DNA of 64,000 nucleotides from NCBI RefSeq assembly GCF_047263945.1, contig NZ_JBLAVB010000003.1:558001-622000 (forward strand), in the 5' to 3' direction. The first letter of the stretch is position 1; every line of letters starts with the position of its first letter. The stretch is from Rhodospirillum sp047263945 (GTDB taxonomy: Bacteria > Pseudomonadota > Alphaproteobacteria > Rhodospirillales > Rhodospirillaceae). Made by a program: the position numbers and the translations under genes. Positions 17,875-25,334 of the stretch are shown here, one piece after another. The notes under the pieces were generated by a model. It was given only the letters and a program-made list of their open reading frames with translations. It was not told the DNA's origin and ran no database searches.

Positions 17875-18615
17875 ATGGGCAGCACGGAACCCGAGGAGAA
17901 CAGGGACCCCAAGCGGCTGTCTCTGGCGACCTACAACATTCATTCCTGCCTGGGAACCGACGGAAAATTTCGGCCAGACCGGATTGTTCGGGTTCTTCAA
18001 TCCCTTGATGTGGATGTACTGGGCCTGCAGGAGGTGGGGTGGGCCCTACGCGGGCGGGTGGGATTTGACCAATTTGCCTTCCTGGAGCGGGAAACGGGTT
18101 TAACAGTTTTGCCCGGTCTGGTCCGCCACCATGCGGATGCCCATTTCGGCAATGCCATCCTGACGCGCCATCCTGTGGAAGCAGCCGAGGGGTTCGATCT
18201 GGGATTGCCATACCATTCCCCCCGGGGTGGCGTTGAGGCGAGGCTGCTGGTGGGCGGACGGCTTGCCCGAGTGATTAATGTCCATTTGGGACTGAACCCC
18301 GTGGAGCGACGGCTGCAGATCCAGCGGCTTCTGTACCGGTTGGCCGAAGAGCCGGATTTGCCCACTTTGTTGTGTGGCGATATGAACCATTGGCGGCGCA
18401 CCAGCTATTCCATGGGCCGCCTGCGCGTCTTGCTGCCCGAAGGGGTGGTTGGACGCACCTATCCCTCCGGTCTGCCGACCTTGATGTTCGACCGGATTCT
18501 CGGTTCCACCCACCTGTCCTTGGAATCCCACCGGGTGGTCCTGACTGACGGCACGCGGGTGGCCAGCGACCATTTGCCCTTGGAGGCGCATTTCTCCTTT
18601 CGCGCCAGTCCCTGA
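17875..18615 (+). CDS. Endonuclease/exonuclease/phosphatase-fold hydrolase
   Basis: About 246 residues of the EEP superfamily (DNase I-like), a metal-dependent phosphoesterase fold. Motifs: LATYNIHSC at the first strand, LGLQEV with the metal-binding Glu, LLCGDMNH and the terminal SDHLPLEA with the catalytic Asp-His. The substrate could be nucleic acid or phospholipid and cannot be chosen. The start is uncertain: ATG 17875 has a weak binding site; TTG 17824 and GTG 17830 are alternatives. A 21-bp tandem duplication contains the stop codon. Confidence 0.82.
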   Translation: MGSTEPEENRDPKRLSLATYNIHSCLGTDGKFRPDRIVRVLQSLDVDVLGLQEVGWALRGRVGFDQFAFLERETGLTVLPGLVRHHADAHFGNAILTRHPVEAAEGFDLGLPYHSPRGGVEARLLVGGRLARVINVHLGLNPVERRLQIQRLLYRLAEEPDLPTLLCGDMNHWRRTSYSMGRLRVLLPEGVVGRTYPSGLPTLMFDRILGSTHLSLESHRVVLTDGTRVASDHLPLEAHFSFRASP

Positions 18616-18641
18616 GCTGGTCGCGCCCGTCCCTGAGCTGG
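18600..18641. repeat. 21-bp tandem duplication at a stop codon
   Basis: Two 21-bp copies (18600-18620 and 18621-18641) differ at one base. The first contains the TGA of the EEP-fold gene (18613-18615). Comparable duplications lie at the ends of the ParA-like and hspQ genes. Confidence 0.85.
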
Positions 18642-18783
18642 GGCTTGGTTTTGCCAGCCTCTTTCGCCGAGAGGGTGGGGACCCCATCTTCTGACCAGTG
18701 GACCGACGCCATCACAAGAGTTATCGGTCGGTGCACAAGGTTTTCGTTTATGCATCCGATCACCGAAGGAAAGGAACCGGGCC

Positions 18784-19266
18784 ATGGCCGTTGCCGTTTT
18801 CGCTGCAGGCTGCTTTTGGGGCGTGGAAGAAACGTTCCGCCAGTTGGAGGGGGTGACAGATACCGCCGTGGGGTATACCGGAGGGCACCGCGCCGACCCG
18901 ACCTATAAGGAGGTCTGCCGCGGAGATACAGGTCATTCCGAAGCGGTGCGGATCGAGTTCGACCCGGAGCGGATTTCCTATGACCAATTGCTGGAAGTCT
19001 TTTGGGCCTGCCATAACCCCACCCAGTTGAACCGCCAGGGGCCGGATGTCGGGCACCAGTACCGGTCGGCCATCTATCCCCAGGACGACGGTCAGGAGGC
19101 CCAGGCCAAGGCCTCTTTGGCCCGGGAGGACGCTTCGGGTCGTCACCCTGCTCCCATTGCCACGGTTCTTGAACCGGCTGCGACATTCTGGATGGCCGAG
19201 GACTATCATCAGCACTATGTGGCCAAACAGAAGGCGAAATACGGCTTTGCTCCCGCCTGTCATTGA
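18784..19266 (+). CDS. msrA: Peptide methionine-S-sulfoxide reductase MsrA
   Basis: Repairs oxidised methionine (S-sulfoxide) in proteins. The 160-residue product has the GCFWG active site with Cys10, the GYTGG segment and the GHSEAVRIEFDP block. The C-terminal Cys before the final His may act as a resolving cysteine. AAGGAA precedes the ATG. The gene stands alone between the EEP-fold gene and a repeat cluster. Confidence 0.95.
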   Translation: MAVAVFAAGCFWGVEETFRQLEGVTDTAVGYTGGHRADPTYKEVCRGDTGHSEAVRIEFDPERISYDQLLEVFWACHNPTQLNRQGPDVGHQYRSAIYPQDDGQEAQAKASLAREDASGRHPAPIATVLEPAATFWMAEDYHQHYVAKQKAKYGFAPACH

Positions 19267-19348
19267 CCTTCTCATATTTTTGGCCGAAAGGCCCTAGACC
19301 CCAGGCTGTTATTTTTAAAAGAAAAATGGGGGTTTGGGGGCATCGCCC

Positions 19349-19882
19349 ACACTACACGACAGGGCGCATTTTAGTGTGGCGGTGGATGGTGAGATCGATT
19401 CTCCTCTGGGTGGAAAAACTGCCCATAGGAGCATCCGAACCCGGCTGCCCGAGCGGCAAGGGCACCCCGCTCTGGACCTTCACTTTTCCGCCAAGCGGAT
19501 CAGGGGAAGCGAGGGGATCATCATTATTGCCAGCACCGAACCCGGCCTTGGGCCGCTTAAGCTCTATCGAAAACGATGGGCCATCGAATGTTTGTTCGGC
19601 GACACCAAAACGCGCGTTTTGAACCTGGAGGACACCAGACTGACAATCTCCTCAAGGTTGTCCCTGCTGATGGCCCTCGTGACCCTGGCCATCGCCAGGG
19701 CCTGTCGCACGGCATCCGATATCATGGTGCGCGCCGCACCGCCCCGAAAAGCACATGGATATTACGCCAAGTCCTGGTTCCGCGTCGGACTCGACGAACT
19801 GAGACGATGCATGAGAACCGATCACAACACGGCAACCGCTCCCCTCATCAAAGCCCTCAAATCAAGGAGAGTCGTGTAGTGT
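19349..19882 (+). mobile_element. Internally deleted IS4-family insertion element (534 bp)
   Basis: Perfect 12-bp terminal inverted repeats ACACTACACGAC (19349-19360) and GTCGTGTAGTGT (19871-19882) are flanked by an 11-bp direct repeat GGGCATCGCCC (19338-19348 and 19883-19893), the target duplication size typical of IS4. Full elements of this family are about 1.4 kb, so most of the transposase gene is missing. It could be moved only by an intact relative. Confidence 0.9.
19367..19879 (+). pseudogene. IS4-family transposase, C-terminal remnant
   Basis: An open frame keeps the C-terminal third of an IS4-family DDE transposase. The family signature Y-(2)-R-(3)-E-(6)-K is exact in YRKRWAIECLFGDTK, including the catalytic Glu, and is followed by LEDTRLT and a helical tail. 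The first two catalytic aspartates and the start are missing, so it cannot be an active transposase. It lies entirely within the inverted repeats at 19349 and 19882. Confidence 0.88.
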
Positions 19883-19953
19883 GGGCATCGCCCCCAAATG
19901 GGCTTGGGCTATCGCCCAAAAAAAGACGAGACACTGTTGTGTACTGTGCCGTT

Positions 19954-20091
19954 ATACCAAGCGGCGCGGGTTGAAACCCAGGCCGCTTTTCTTGCGTTCA
20001 AACGCCAGGCGGGCTTTTACGCGCCATAAGGCGCGGCGGCCACTTGGCCGCTTCCAAGGTGCGGTGAGGCAAACTCACCGCACCTTGGTAT
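19954..20091. repeat. Family D repeat, copy 1 (138 bp)
   Basis: Starts ATACCAAG and ends CTTGGTAT. It holds several internal hairpins, the last being GGTGCGGTGAG/CTCACCGCACC. A 138-bp copy with only a few differences is at 45107-45244 between fliR and flhB. The short inverted terminal repeat suggests a miniature mobile element. No coding capacity. Confidence 0.88.
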
Positions 20092-20285
20092 TAAGCACCA
20101 AACCCCAACGATTCTCTTGCGGAATGGTGCCCTAGGCCCCATCTCCGACACCGGGTGGCGTCCTCCTTTTCTGATCCGATGGCCCCAGTATGTCCGCCCC
20201 ATAAAAAGAGCGGTCTTTTGTTTTTTGGATAGCAAGCTATGAAAATTCTCACCCTTTGCTTTCTTCGCTCCGTGGATATGGTCCA

Positions 20286-21521
20286 ATGACGGGACCCAGA
20301 CTTGCGGAAGGGGGCGCGGCGCAGATGGGCTGGCTTACCTTCCTTTTGGCCCTGTCCTGTGGGCTTATCGCGGGAAACCTCTATTACACCCAGCCCTTGG
20401 TGGGGTCCATTGCCAGGGATCTCGCGCTGACGCCGGAAGCCCAAGGGTTGATCGTCACCCTCGGCCAAGTGGGATATGTCCTGGGCTTGCTGTTGATCGT
20501 GCCTCTGACGGATCGAGTGGAAAACCGGCGGTTGGTCGTGAGCCTGCTTGTCCTGGCCGCTGCCGGTCTGGTGGGAGTGGCTCTGGCGCCGAATGGGGGG
20601 CTTTTCCTGCTGGCCATGTTCGCGGTTGGATTGGGATCCGTCGCCATCCAGGTTCTGGTGCCTTTCGCGGCCCATCTGGCGCCCGAGGCCATTCGTGGCC
20701 GGGTGGTGGGCAATGTCATGAGCGGGCTGATGCTTGGCATCATGGCCTCCCGTCCGCTCTCCAGTTTCATTGCCAATCTGTTGTCCTGGCATGCGGTTTT
20801 CTTCTTGTCTGCTGGGGCCATGGCGATCCTGCTTGTGGTTCACAGCGTTCTGCTTCCCCGCCGGGACCCCAATCCCAAGCCCCGTTATGGTGATCTGATG
20901 CTCTCCATGGTCGGCTTGGTTCTGACCATGCCCGACTTGCGGCGTCGGGCGATTTCCCACGCGGGGCTCTTCGCGTCCTTCAGCCTGTTCTGGACGACGG
21001 CGCCGCTCTACCTGTCCGGACCTGCCTTCAACCTGTCCCTTGCGGGGATCGGTTGGGTCTCCCTGGCCGGGGTGGCGGGTGCTGTGGCGGCGCCCATCGC
21101 CGGGCGGATCGCGGATCGGGGCTGGGGCTTCCCGGCCAGTATAACCGCCATGTGCATGGTTGGCCTGTCCTTCCCCATGACGTTCTTGGGCCCCATGACG
21201 GGCTTTGGGGAGACGGGGTCCACTTTCGCGCTGGGATTGGTGGTGGCTGCGGCCATTCTGGTCGACTTCGGCGTGACCATGAATCTGGTGGTCAACCAGC
21301 GGGTCATCTTCTCCCAGGCGCCGGAGATCCGGGGGCGTTTGAATGGCCTTTATATGGCGATTTTCTTTATGGGCGGTGCCTTGGGGTCTGCTTTGGGTGG
21401 TTGGGCCTTTGCCCTCGGGGGCTGGAAAGGCGCGAGCCTTGCCGGTTTCCTCTTTCCCGCCCTGTCCCTGGGGATCTTCCTGTGGGGGGGCATCCGCCTC
21501 GCCCGCTCTCACAAGGGGTAG
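20286..21521 (+). CDS. Major facilitator superfamily transporter
   Basis: About 411 residues with 12 predicted membrane spans. The first span segment (GLIAGNLYYTQPL) and the loop LIVPLTDRVENRRLVV between spans 2 and 3 are typical of the YnfM-like/drug-proton MFS group. The substrate is unknown. ATG 20286 is chosen; ATG at 20325, with GAAGGGGG upstream, would still include all spans. A NifA site and sigma-54 promoter for the next gene lie beyond its stop, so it is not part of the nif transcription unit. Confidence 0.85.
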   Translation: MTGPRLAEGGAAQMGWLTFLLALSCGLIAGNLYYTQPLVGSIARDLALTPEAQGLIVTLGQVGYVLGLLLIVPLTDRVENRRLVVSLLVLAAAGLVGVALAPNGGLFLLAMFAVGLGSVAIQVLVPFAAHLAPEAIRGRVVGNVMSGLMLGIMASRPLSSFIANLLSWHAVFFLSAGAMAILLVVHSVLLPRRDPNPKPRYGDLMLSMVGLVLTMPDLRRRAISHAGLFASFSLFWTTAPLYLSGPAFNLSLAGIGWVSLAGVAGAVAAPIAGRIADRGWGFPASITAMCMVGLSFPMTFLGPMTGFGETGSTFALGLVVAAAILVDFGVTMNLVVNQRVIFSQAPEIRGRLNGLYMAIFFMGGALGSALGGWAFALGGWKGASLAGFLFPALSLGIFLWGGIRLARSHKG

Positions 21522-21587
21522 AGACGGGGGCGGGGCGGTTTGTGATTGATCAGGTGACAACGAGGGGGGCTATGCCCCCCTTTTCCA

Positions 21588-21603
21588 TGTCGGCTTTGCG
21601 ACA
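21588..21603 (+). promoter_or_regulatory. NifA upstream activator site for the HesB-nifVW unit
   Basis: A perfect TGT-N10-ACA match (TGT 21588-21590, ACA 21601-21603), the NifA binding consensus. It lies about 90 bases upstream of a matching -24/-12 promoter, within the normal range for enhancer-bound NifA. Confidence 0.85.
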
Positions 21604-21684
21604 AAAGGCGGGAAGGGGTGGGTTTGTCGGAAATCCTCCAGCCCCGACGAGCTGGGAAATTGTTGTAAATCAATAGAGTGTCGC

Positions 21685-21701
21685 TTGGCATGATCTTTGC
21701 T
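21685..21701 (+). promoter_or_regulatory. Sigma-54 (-24/-12) promoter for the HesB-nifVW unit
   Basis: TTGGCATGATCTTTGCT matches the RpoN consensus, with GG (21687-21688) and GC (21699-21700) separated by exactly ten bases. Start codon 21755 is about 55 bases downstream with a GGAGGG site. This implies nitrogen-limitation/NifA control. Confidence 0.9.
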
Positions 21702-21754
21702 TTTCAATAGGCGCACACCCCTTGTTGCCTGTTCCATGAAGGAGGGTCCCCCCG

Positions 21755-22093
21755 ATGATGAATGTGACTGAATCCGCTGCCGCCGCCGTCCGCAAGGTCG
21801 TTTCCGGCTCCGCCGAGAAGGCCGAGGGGCTGCGGATCATGGTGCAATCCGGTGGCTGTGCCGGTGTTGTCTATCGCATGGGCCTGGAGGCTGCCCCCAA
21901 GGACGGCGACCATGTGATCAATATTGGCGAGGATGTGAAAGTTTTCGTGGACGCCGATAGCCAGCCCCTGCTGAACGGCACGGTCCTGGATTTCAAGGAA
22001 AGCGTTGGGGGGGCCGGTTTCGTGTTCGAGAATCCGAATGCAACGGAAAGCTGCTCCTGCGGTAAGTCCTTTTCCGCCCCGGGGTCTTGCTGA
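21755..22093 (+). CDS. HesB/IscA-family iron-sulfur carrier, nif-associated
   Basis: A 112-residue A-type carrier that probably receives and delivers Fe-S clusters for nitrogenase. The three conserved cysteines are present: one in SGGCAGVVY and two in the C-terminal CSCG. Extra cysteine near the end (APGSC). GGAGGG precedes the ATG pair. It is the first gene after the NifA/sigma-54 promoter and probably heads a HesB-nfu-nifV-nifW operon; this nif-linked IscA is distinct from housekeeping IscA. Confidence 0.9.
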   Translation: MMNVTESAAAAVRKVVSGSAEKAEGLRIMVQSGGCAGVVYRMGLEAAPKDGDHVINIGEDVKVFVDADSQPLLNGTVLDFKESVGGAGFVFENPNATESCSCGKSFSAPGSC

Positions 22094-22153
22094 GGCGTCG
22101 GCGCTTCTGTCCCCGCGAACCCTATTCGAAGACGAGCAAAGGAAGCCCCCGTC

Positions 22154-22498
22154 ATGTCCCAGGAAGCCTTTGAAGCCAAGGTCCACGAGGTCATCGAGTC
22201 CACCATCCGCCCGCGCTTGCAGAAAGACAACGGTGATATCAGCGTCGTTCGGATTGAGGAGAACAAGGTCTTCGTGGACATGACCGGCGCCTGCGTCGGC
22301 TGCCAGTTGGCCAGTGTCACCCTGATGGGTGTCCAACAGAAGATCATGGAAGCCGTCGGTAAGCCGGTCCGGATTATTCCGGCTCACGCCGCCGACCATC
22401 AGTTGGCGGGCAAGTCAAAGTCCGCCGACCATCAGTTGGCGGGCAAGACGAAGCCAGTCAGGGCCTCTTCCATCGGGGCGTCCGCTGTTCCCGCCTGA
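22154..22498 (+). CDS. NifU C-terminal-domain (Nfu-like) protein
   Basis: A stand-alone Nfu domain (about residues 5-80) with the CxxC cluster-binding motif in GACVGCQLASVTL. It probably holds or transfers Fe-S clusters for nitrogenase maturation, replacing the C-terminal part of full NifU. The tail contains a 33-bp in-frame duplication (positions 22391 and 22424) giving ADHQLAGK twice, unlike the rest of the family and probably disordered. AGGAAG lies upstream of the ATG. Confidence 0.88.
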   Translation: MSQEAFEAKVHEVIESTIRPRLQKDNGDISVVRIEENKVFVDMTGACVGCQLASVTLMGVQQKIMEAVGKPVRIIPAHAADHQLAGKSKSADHQLAGKTKPVRASSIGASAVPA

Positions 22499-22599
22499 GT
22501 CCATTCGGCATCGTTGACCCTGTCGGGGTTGGCATCGCCCATTCTTTTGCGCGTCCCTCCCCCAAAGGCGTGACGCGGACCTGGTAAGGAGAAACGGTC

Positions 22600-23781
22600 A
22601 TGACCTTCGCGTCCGTGGTCGTTAACGATACCACCTTGCGTGACGGCGAGCAGACCGCCGGCGTCACCTTTACGCTGGCAGAAAAACTCGCCATCGCCGG
22701 AGCCCTGGAACATGCCGGGGTGCCCGAGGTGGAAGTGGGGATCCCCGCCATGGGACCCGAAGAGCAGGAGAGCATCCGCGCCGTCGCGGCACTGCTTGAC
22801 ACCACCCGGGCGATTGTTTGGTGCCGCATGCACCTGGATGATATCGAAGCGGCCACCCATTGCGGCGTCGATATGATCAACCTGTCCATTCCCATTTCGG
22901 ACCAGCAGATCGAGCGGAAGATCGGTCGGGATCGGGATTGGGTGCTCGCCCATATCGAAACCATGGTCAAGACCGCCCTGGAGAAGGGGCTGGAGGTGGC
23001 GCTTGGTGGCGAGGATTCCAGCCGTGCCGATCCGGAGTTCCTGCTGCGGGTCCTCGAGCAAGCGGAGAAGGCCGGTGCCCGGCGCTTCCGCTTCGCCGAT
23101 ACCCTGGGCATCATGGATCCCTTCACCACCCAATCCCTCTTCAAGCGCATGCGCACCAACAGCGGTCTGGAGCTGGAAATCCACGCCCATGATGATTTGG
23201 GACTGGCCACGGCCAACTCCCTGGGCGCGGTCCTTGGCGGGGCCACCCATGTTTCCACCACCGTCAATGGCCTCGGTGAGCGCGCCGGGAATGCGCCGCT
23301 GGAGGAAGTGGTGATGGCTTGCCGCAACATTTACGACCGCCACACGGGGGTCGACCCAAGGGCTCTGACCATGGTGTCCCGCCTTGTCGCCGATGCCTCG
23401 GGTCGGCCGGTGCCGGTCAACAAGCCGATTGTCGGCGCGGGGATCTTCACCCATGAATCCGGGATCCATGTGAGTGGTTTGCTCCGTGATCCCAAGAACT
23501 ACGAGGCCTTGTCCCCGGCTGACTTGGGGCGCAGTCACCAACTGGTTCTGGGTAAGCATTCCGGTGTTGCCGGTGTCTTGCACGCCTGTAACGCGCTGGG
23601 TTTGTCCCCTGGCGAGGCCCAGGCCCGGGCCATGCTCGCCCGGGTGCGGCGCCATGTTGGAGAGACCAAGGCGGTTCCCTCGGACGGCGACATCAAGCGC
23701 TTTTACGTGGAAACCCTGTCCGTGGCCGAGGCCGTAGAAAATATGGATTTCAGTCGCCCTCACCACCGGGCTGCGAGCTGA
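22600..23781 (+). CDS. nifV: Homocitrate synthase NifV
   Basis: Condenses acetyl-CoA with 2-oxoglutarate to homocitrate, the organic ligand of the FeMo cofactor. The 393 residues match NifV, with the DRE-TIM signature NDTTLRDGEQ near the N-terminus, HAHDDLGLATAN with metal-binding histidines, and GLGERAGNAPLEEV. AAGGAG precedes the ATG. Location between nfu and nifW supports NifV over leucine-pathway LeuA or lysine-pathway homocitrate synthase. Confidence 0.95.
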   Translation: MTFASVVVNDTTLRDGEQTAGVTFTLAEKLAIAGALEHAGVPEVEVGIPAMGPEEQESIRAVAALLDTTRAIVWCRMHLDDIEAATHCGVDMINLSIPISDQQIERKIGRDRDWVLAHIETMVKTALEKGLEVALGGEDSSRADPEFLLRVLEQAEKAGARRFRFADTLGIMDPFTTQSLFKRMRTNSGLELEIHAHDDLGLATANSLGAVLGGATHVSTTVNGLGERAGNAPLEEVVMACRNIYDRHTGVDPRALTMVSRLVADASGRPVPVNKPIVGAGIFTHESGIHVSGLLRDPKNYEALSPADLGRSHQLVLGKHSGVAGVLHACNALGLSPGEAQARAMLARVRRHVGETKAVPSDGDIKRFYVETLSVAEAVENMDFSRPHHRAAS

Positions 23782-23831
23782 TCCCACTCCCGACCTGACC
23801 CGATCCGACCAGACAAGAGAGGATATCCCCC

Positions 23832-24179
23832 ATGGGCACATTTATGCGTGAGTTGAAGTCCCTGTCCGATGCCGAAGAGTTCTTTGACTTCCTGGATATC
23901 GAATACGACGAGCATCTGGTGGATGTGAACCGTCTGCATATCCTCAAGAAGTACCAGACCTACCTGGAACAGACCGAGGTGGATGAGACCAACGACGACG
24001 CCCTGCGCTCCGCCCATCGGGCCTGTTTGGCTCGTGCCCACATGGATTTCACCACGACCGATGCCCGGACTGAAAAGCTATTCAAGGTTTTCAAGGAAGA
24101 GCAGGGGAAGGCTTTCGTCGGCTTGGATGCGATTGAGCCGTTAGGGGGAGAGCCCGTCGGATCCTCGGCCGAAGCCTGA
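23832..24179 (+). CDS. nifW: Nitrogenase stabilising/protective protein NifW
   Basis: A 115-residue NifW family protein, which binds the MoFe protein and helps its maturation or oxygen protection. Recognised from LSDAEEFFDFLDIEYDE at the start and the VNRLHILKKYQ segment. It follows nifV by 50 bases in the order seen in Rhodospirillum/Azospirillum-type clusters and is probably co-transcribed. Confidence 0.93.
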   Translation: MGTFMRELKSLSDAEEFFDFLDIEYDEHLVDVNRLHILKKYQTYLEQTEVDETNDDALRSAHRACLARAHMDFTTTDARTEKLFKVFKEEQGKAFVGLDAIEPLGGEPVGSSAEA

Positions 24180-24211
24180 GGGATTTGCGACAGGGAATTG
24201 TCGGGTCTGTT

Positions 24212-24227
24212 TGTCGGGTAGAGGACA
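24212..24227 (+). promoter_or_regulatory. NifA upstream activator site for fixABCX
   Basis: Perfect TGT-N10-ACA (TGT 24212-24214, ACA 24225-24227), about 70 bases upstream of the fixA -24/-12 promoter. Confidence 0.85.
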
Positions 24228-24288
24228 TAAACGACAGAAGTGTTGGTCCGAAATCCAGAAAAACCGTCTATTTTTCAAGTTCTTAGTT

Positions 24289-24305
24289 TTGGCATTGTTT
24301 TTGCT
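24289..24305 (+). promoter_or_regulatory. Sigma-54 promoter of fixABCX
   Basis: TTGGCATTGTTTTTGCT, with GG (24291-24292) and GC (24303-24304) ten bases apart, fits the RpoN consensus. The 160-base leader to the fixA ATG contains no other gene. Confidence 0.9.
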
Positions 24306-24465
24306 AAGTTGGAGCATGGGTCACAGGGGCAAGCCCCGGGTTTCGTCGGTAAGCCGACAGGTCACAAACGACCCATAACGCCGAAACGACCAGGACTTCA
24401 GCGGGGCACACCCCGCACCGGAAACAGTCGGGCCTCCGGGGCCCTCGCGATGGAGGAGACGATAT

Positions 24466-25317
24466 ATGCATATCGTTGTTTGCATTAAACAGGTTCCAGA
24501 CAGCGCGCAGATCCGGGTGCATCCGGTGACCAACACCATCATGCGCCAGGGCGTGCCGACGATCATTAACCCCTACGACCTCGTCGTGCTGGAGGAGGCC
24601 TTGCGCCTGCGGGACCAGTTTGGCGGCAAGGTCACGGTCCTGACCATGGGGCCGCCCATGGCCGATGAGAGCCTCCGCAAGGCTTTGGCCTGTGGCGCCG
24701 ACGCTGCGGTCCTGCTGACCGACCGCTTCTTCGCCGGGTCCGATACCTTGGCCACCTCCTTTGCGCTTTCGACGGCGATCAAGAAGATCGACGCCGAGGA
24801 GCCGGTGGACATCGTCTTTGCCGGGAAGCAGACCATCGACGGCGACACGGCCCAGGTCGGCCCAGGCATTGCCAAGCGCATGGGGCTGAATCAGTTGACC
24901 TATGTGTCGGCGATCCGCTCCCTGGATTTGGGGTCTCGCTCCATCGTTGTGGAGCGCCGGGCCGAGGGGGGCACCCAGGTGCTGACCACCGGGTTGCCCT
25001 GCCTGATCACCATGTTGGAAGGCTCCAATGTCCTGCGTCGCGGTTCCATGCCTGACATGTTCCGGGCTGCCCGGGCCGAGATCACCACCTGGAACGCCGA
25101 ACAGGCCGGGGTGGAGGATATCACCAAATGCGGCCTGCGCGGCTCGCCGACGGTGGTGAAGAAGGTCTTCGCTCCGAAGCCCCGCAATGAGAAAGCCGTC
25201 CTGGTGGAAACCGAGGGCAAATCCGACGCCGAGATCGCGCAAGCCGCCATCGACGCCCTGTTCACTGCCAATCCCAAACTCGAGGCCGAAATCCCCGAGT
25301 TGGTTCTGGCCTCCTGA
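24466..25317 (+). CDS. fixA: Electron transfer flavoprotein beta subunit FixA
   Basis: With FixB it forms the flavoprotein of the electron-bifurcating FixABCX complex, which uses NADH to reduce quinone and flavodoxin/ferredoxin for nitrogenase. The 283-residue ETF-beta fold begins MHIVVCIKQVPDSAQIRV and contains the AGKQTIDGDTAQVGP nucleotide-binding segment. GGAGGAG lies seven bases before the ATG. First gene of the operon behind a NifA/sigma-54 promoter. Confidence 0.95.
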   Translation: MHIVVCIKQVPDSAQIRVHPVTNTIMRQGVPTIINPYDLVVLEEALRLRDQFGGKVTVLTMGPPMADESLRKALACGADAAVLLTDRFFAGSDTLATSFALSTAIKKIDAEEPVDIVFAGKQTIDGDTAQVGPGIAKRMGLNQLTYVSAIRSLDLGSRSIVVERRAEGGTQVLTTGLPCLITMLEGSNVLRRGSMPDMFRAARAEITTWNAEQAGVEDITKCGLRGSPTVVKKVFAPKPRNEKAVLVETEGKSDAEIAQAAIDALFTANPKLEAEIPELVLAS

Positions 25318-25334
25318 GAGAAAGGGAGCGAGAG

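Larger units (their letters stand above)
19274..19948. repeat. Family B mosaic repeat interrupted by an IS4-family remnant
   Basis: The left part (19274-19348) carries GGCCGAAAGGCC-type and GGGGG-rich blocks. The right part (19883-19948) continues CCCCCAAATGGGCTTGGGC, the TCGCCCAA hairpin and the terminus ACTGTTGTGTAC. An insertion element with an 11-bp target duplication separates them. Removing the element and one duplication copy restores the block order seen at 52343-52576. Confidence 0.8.

Noticed and set aside
20091..21560. A 489-codon open frame antisense to the MFS gene
   Set aside because: Composition is that of an antisense shadow and it extends into a family D repeat; the MFS frame has clear membrane spans.
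22520..22560. A sigma-54 promoter directly before nifV
   Set aside because: TTGGCAT occurs, but the next TGC is at the wrong distance (16 instead of 10 bases between GG and GC).
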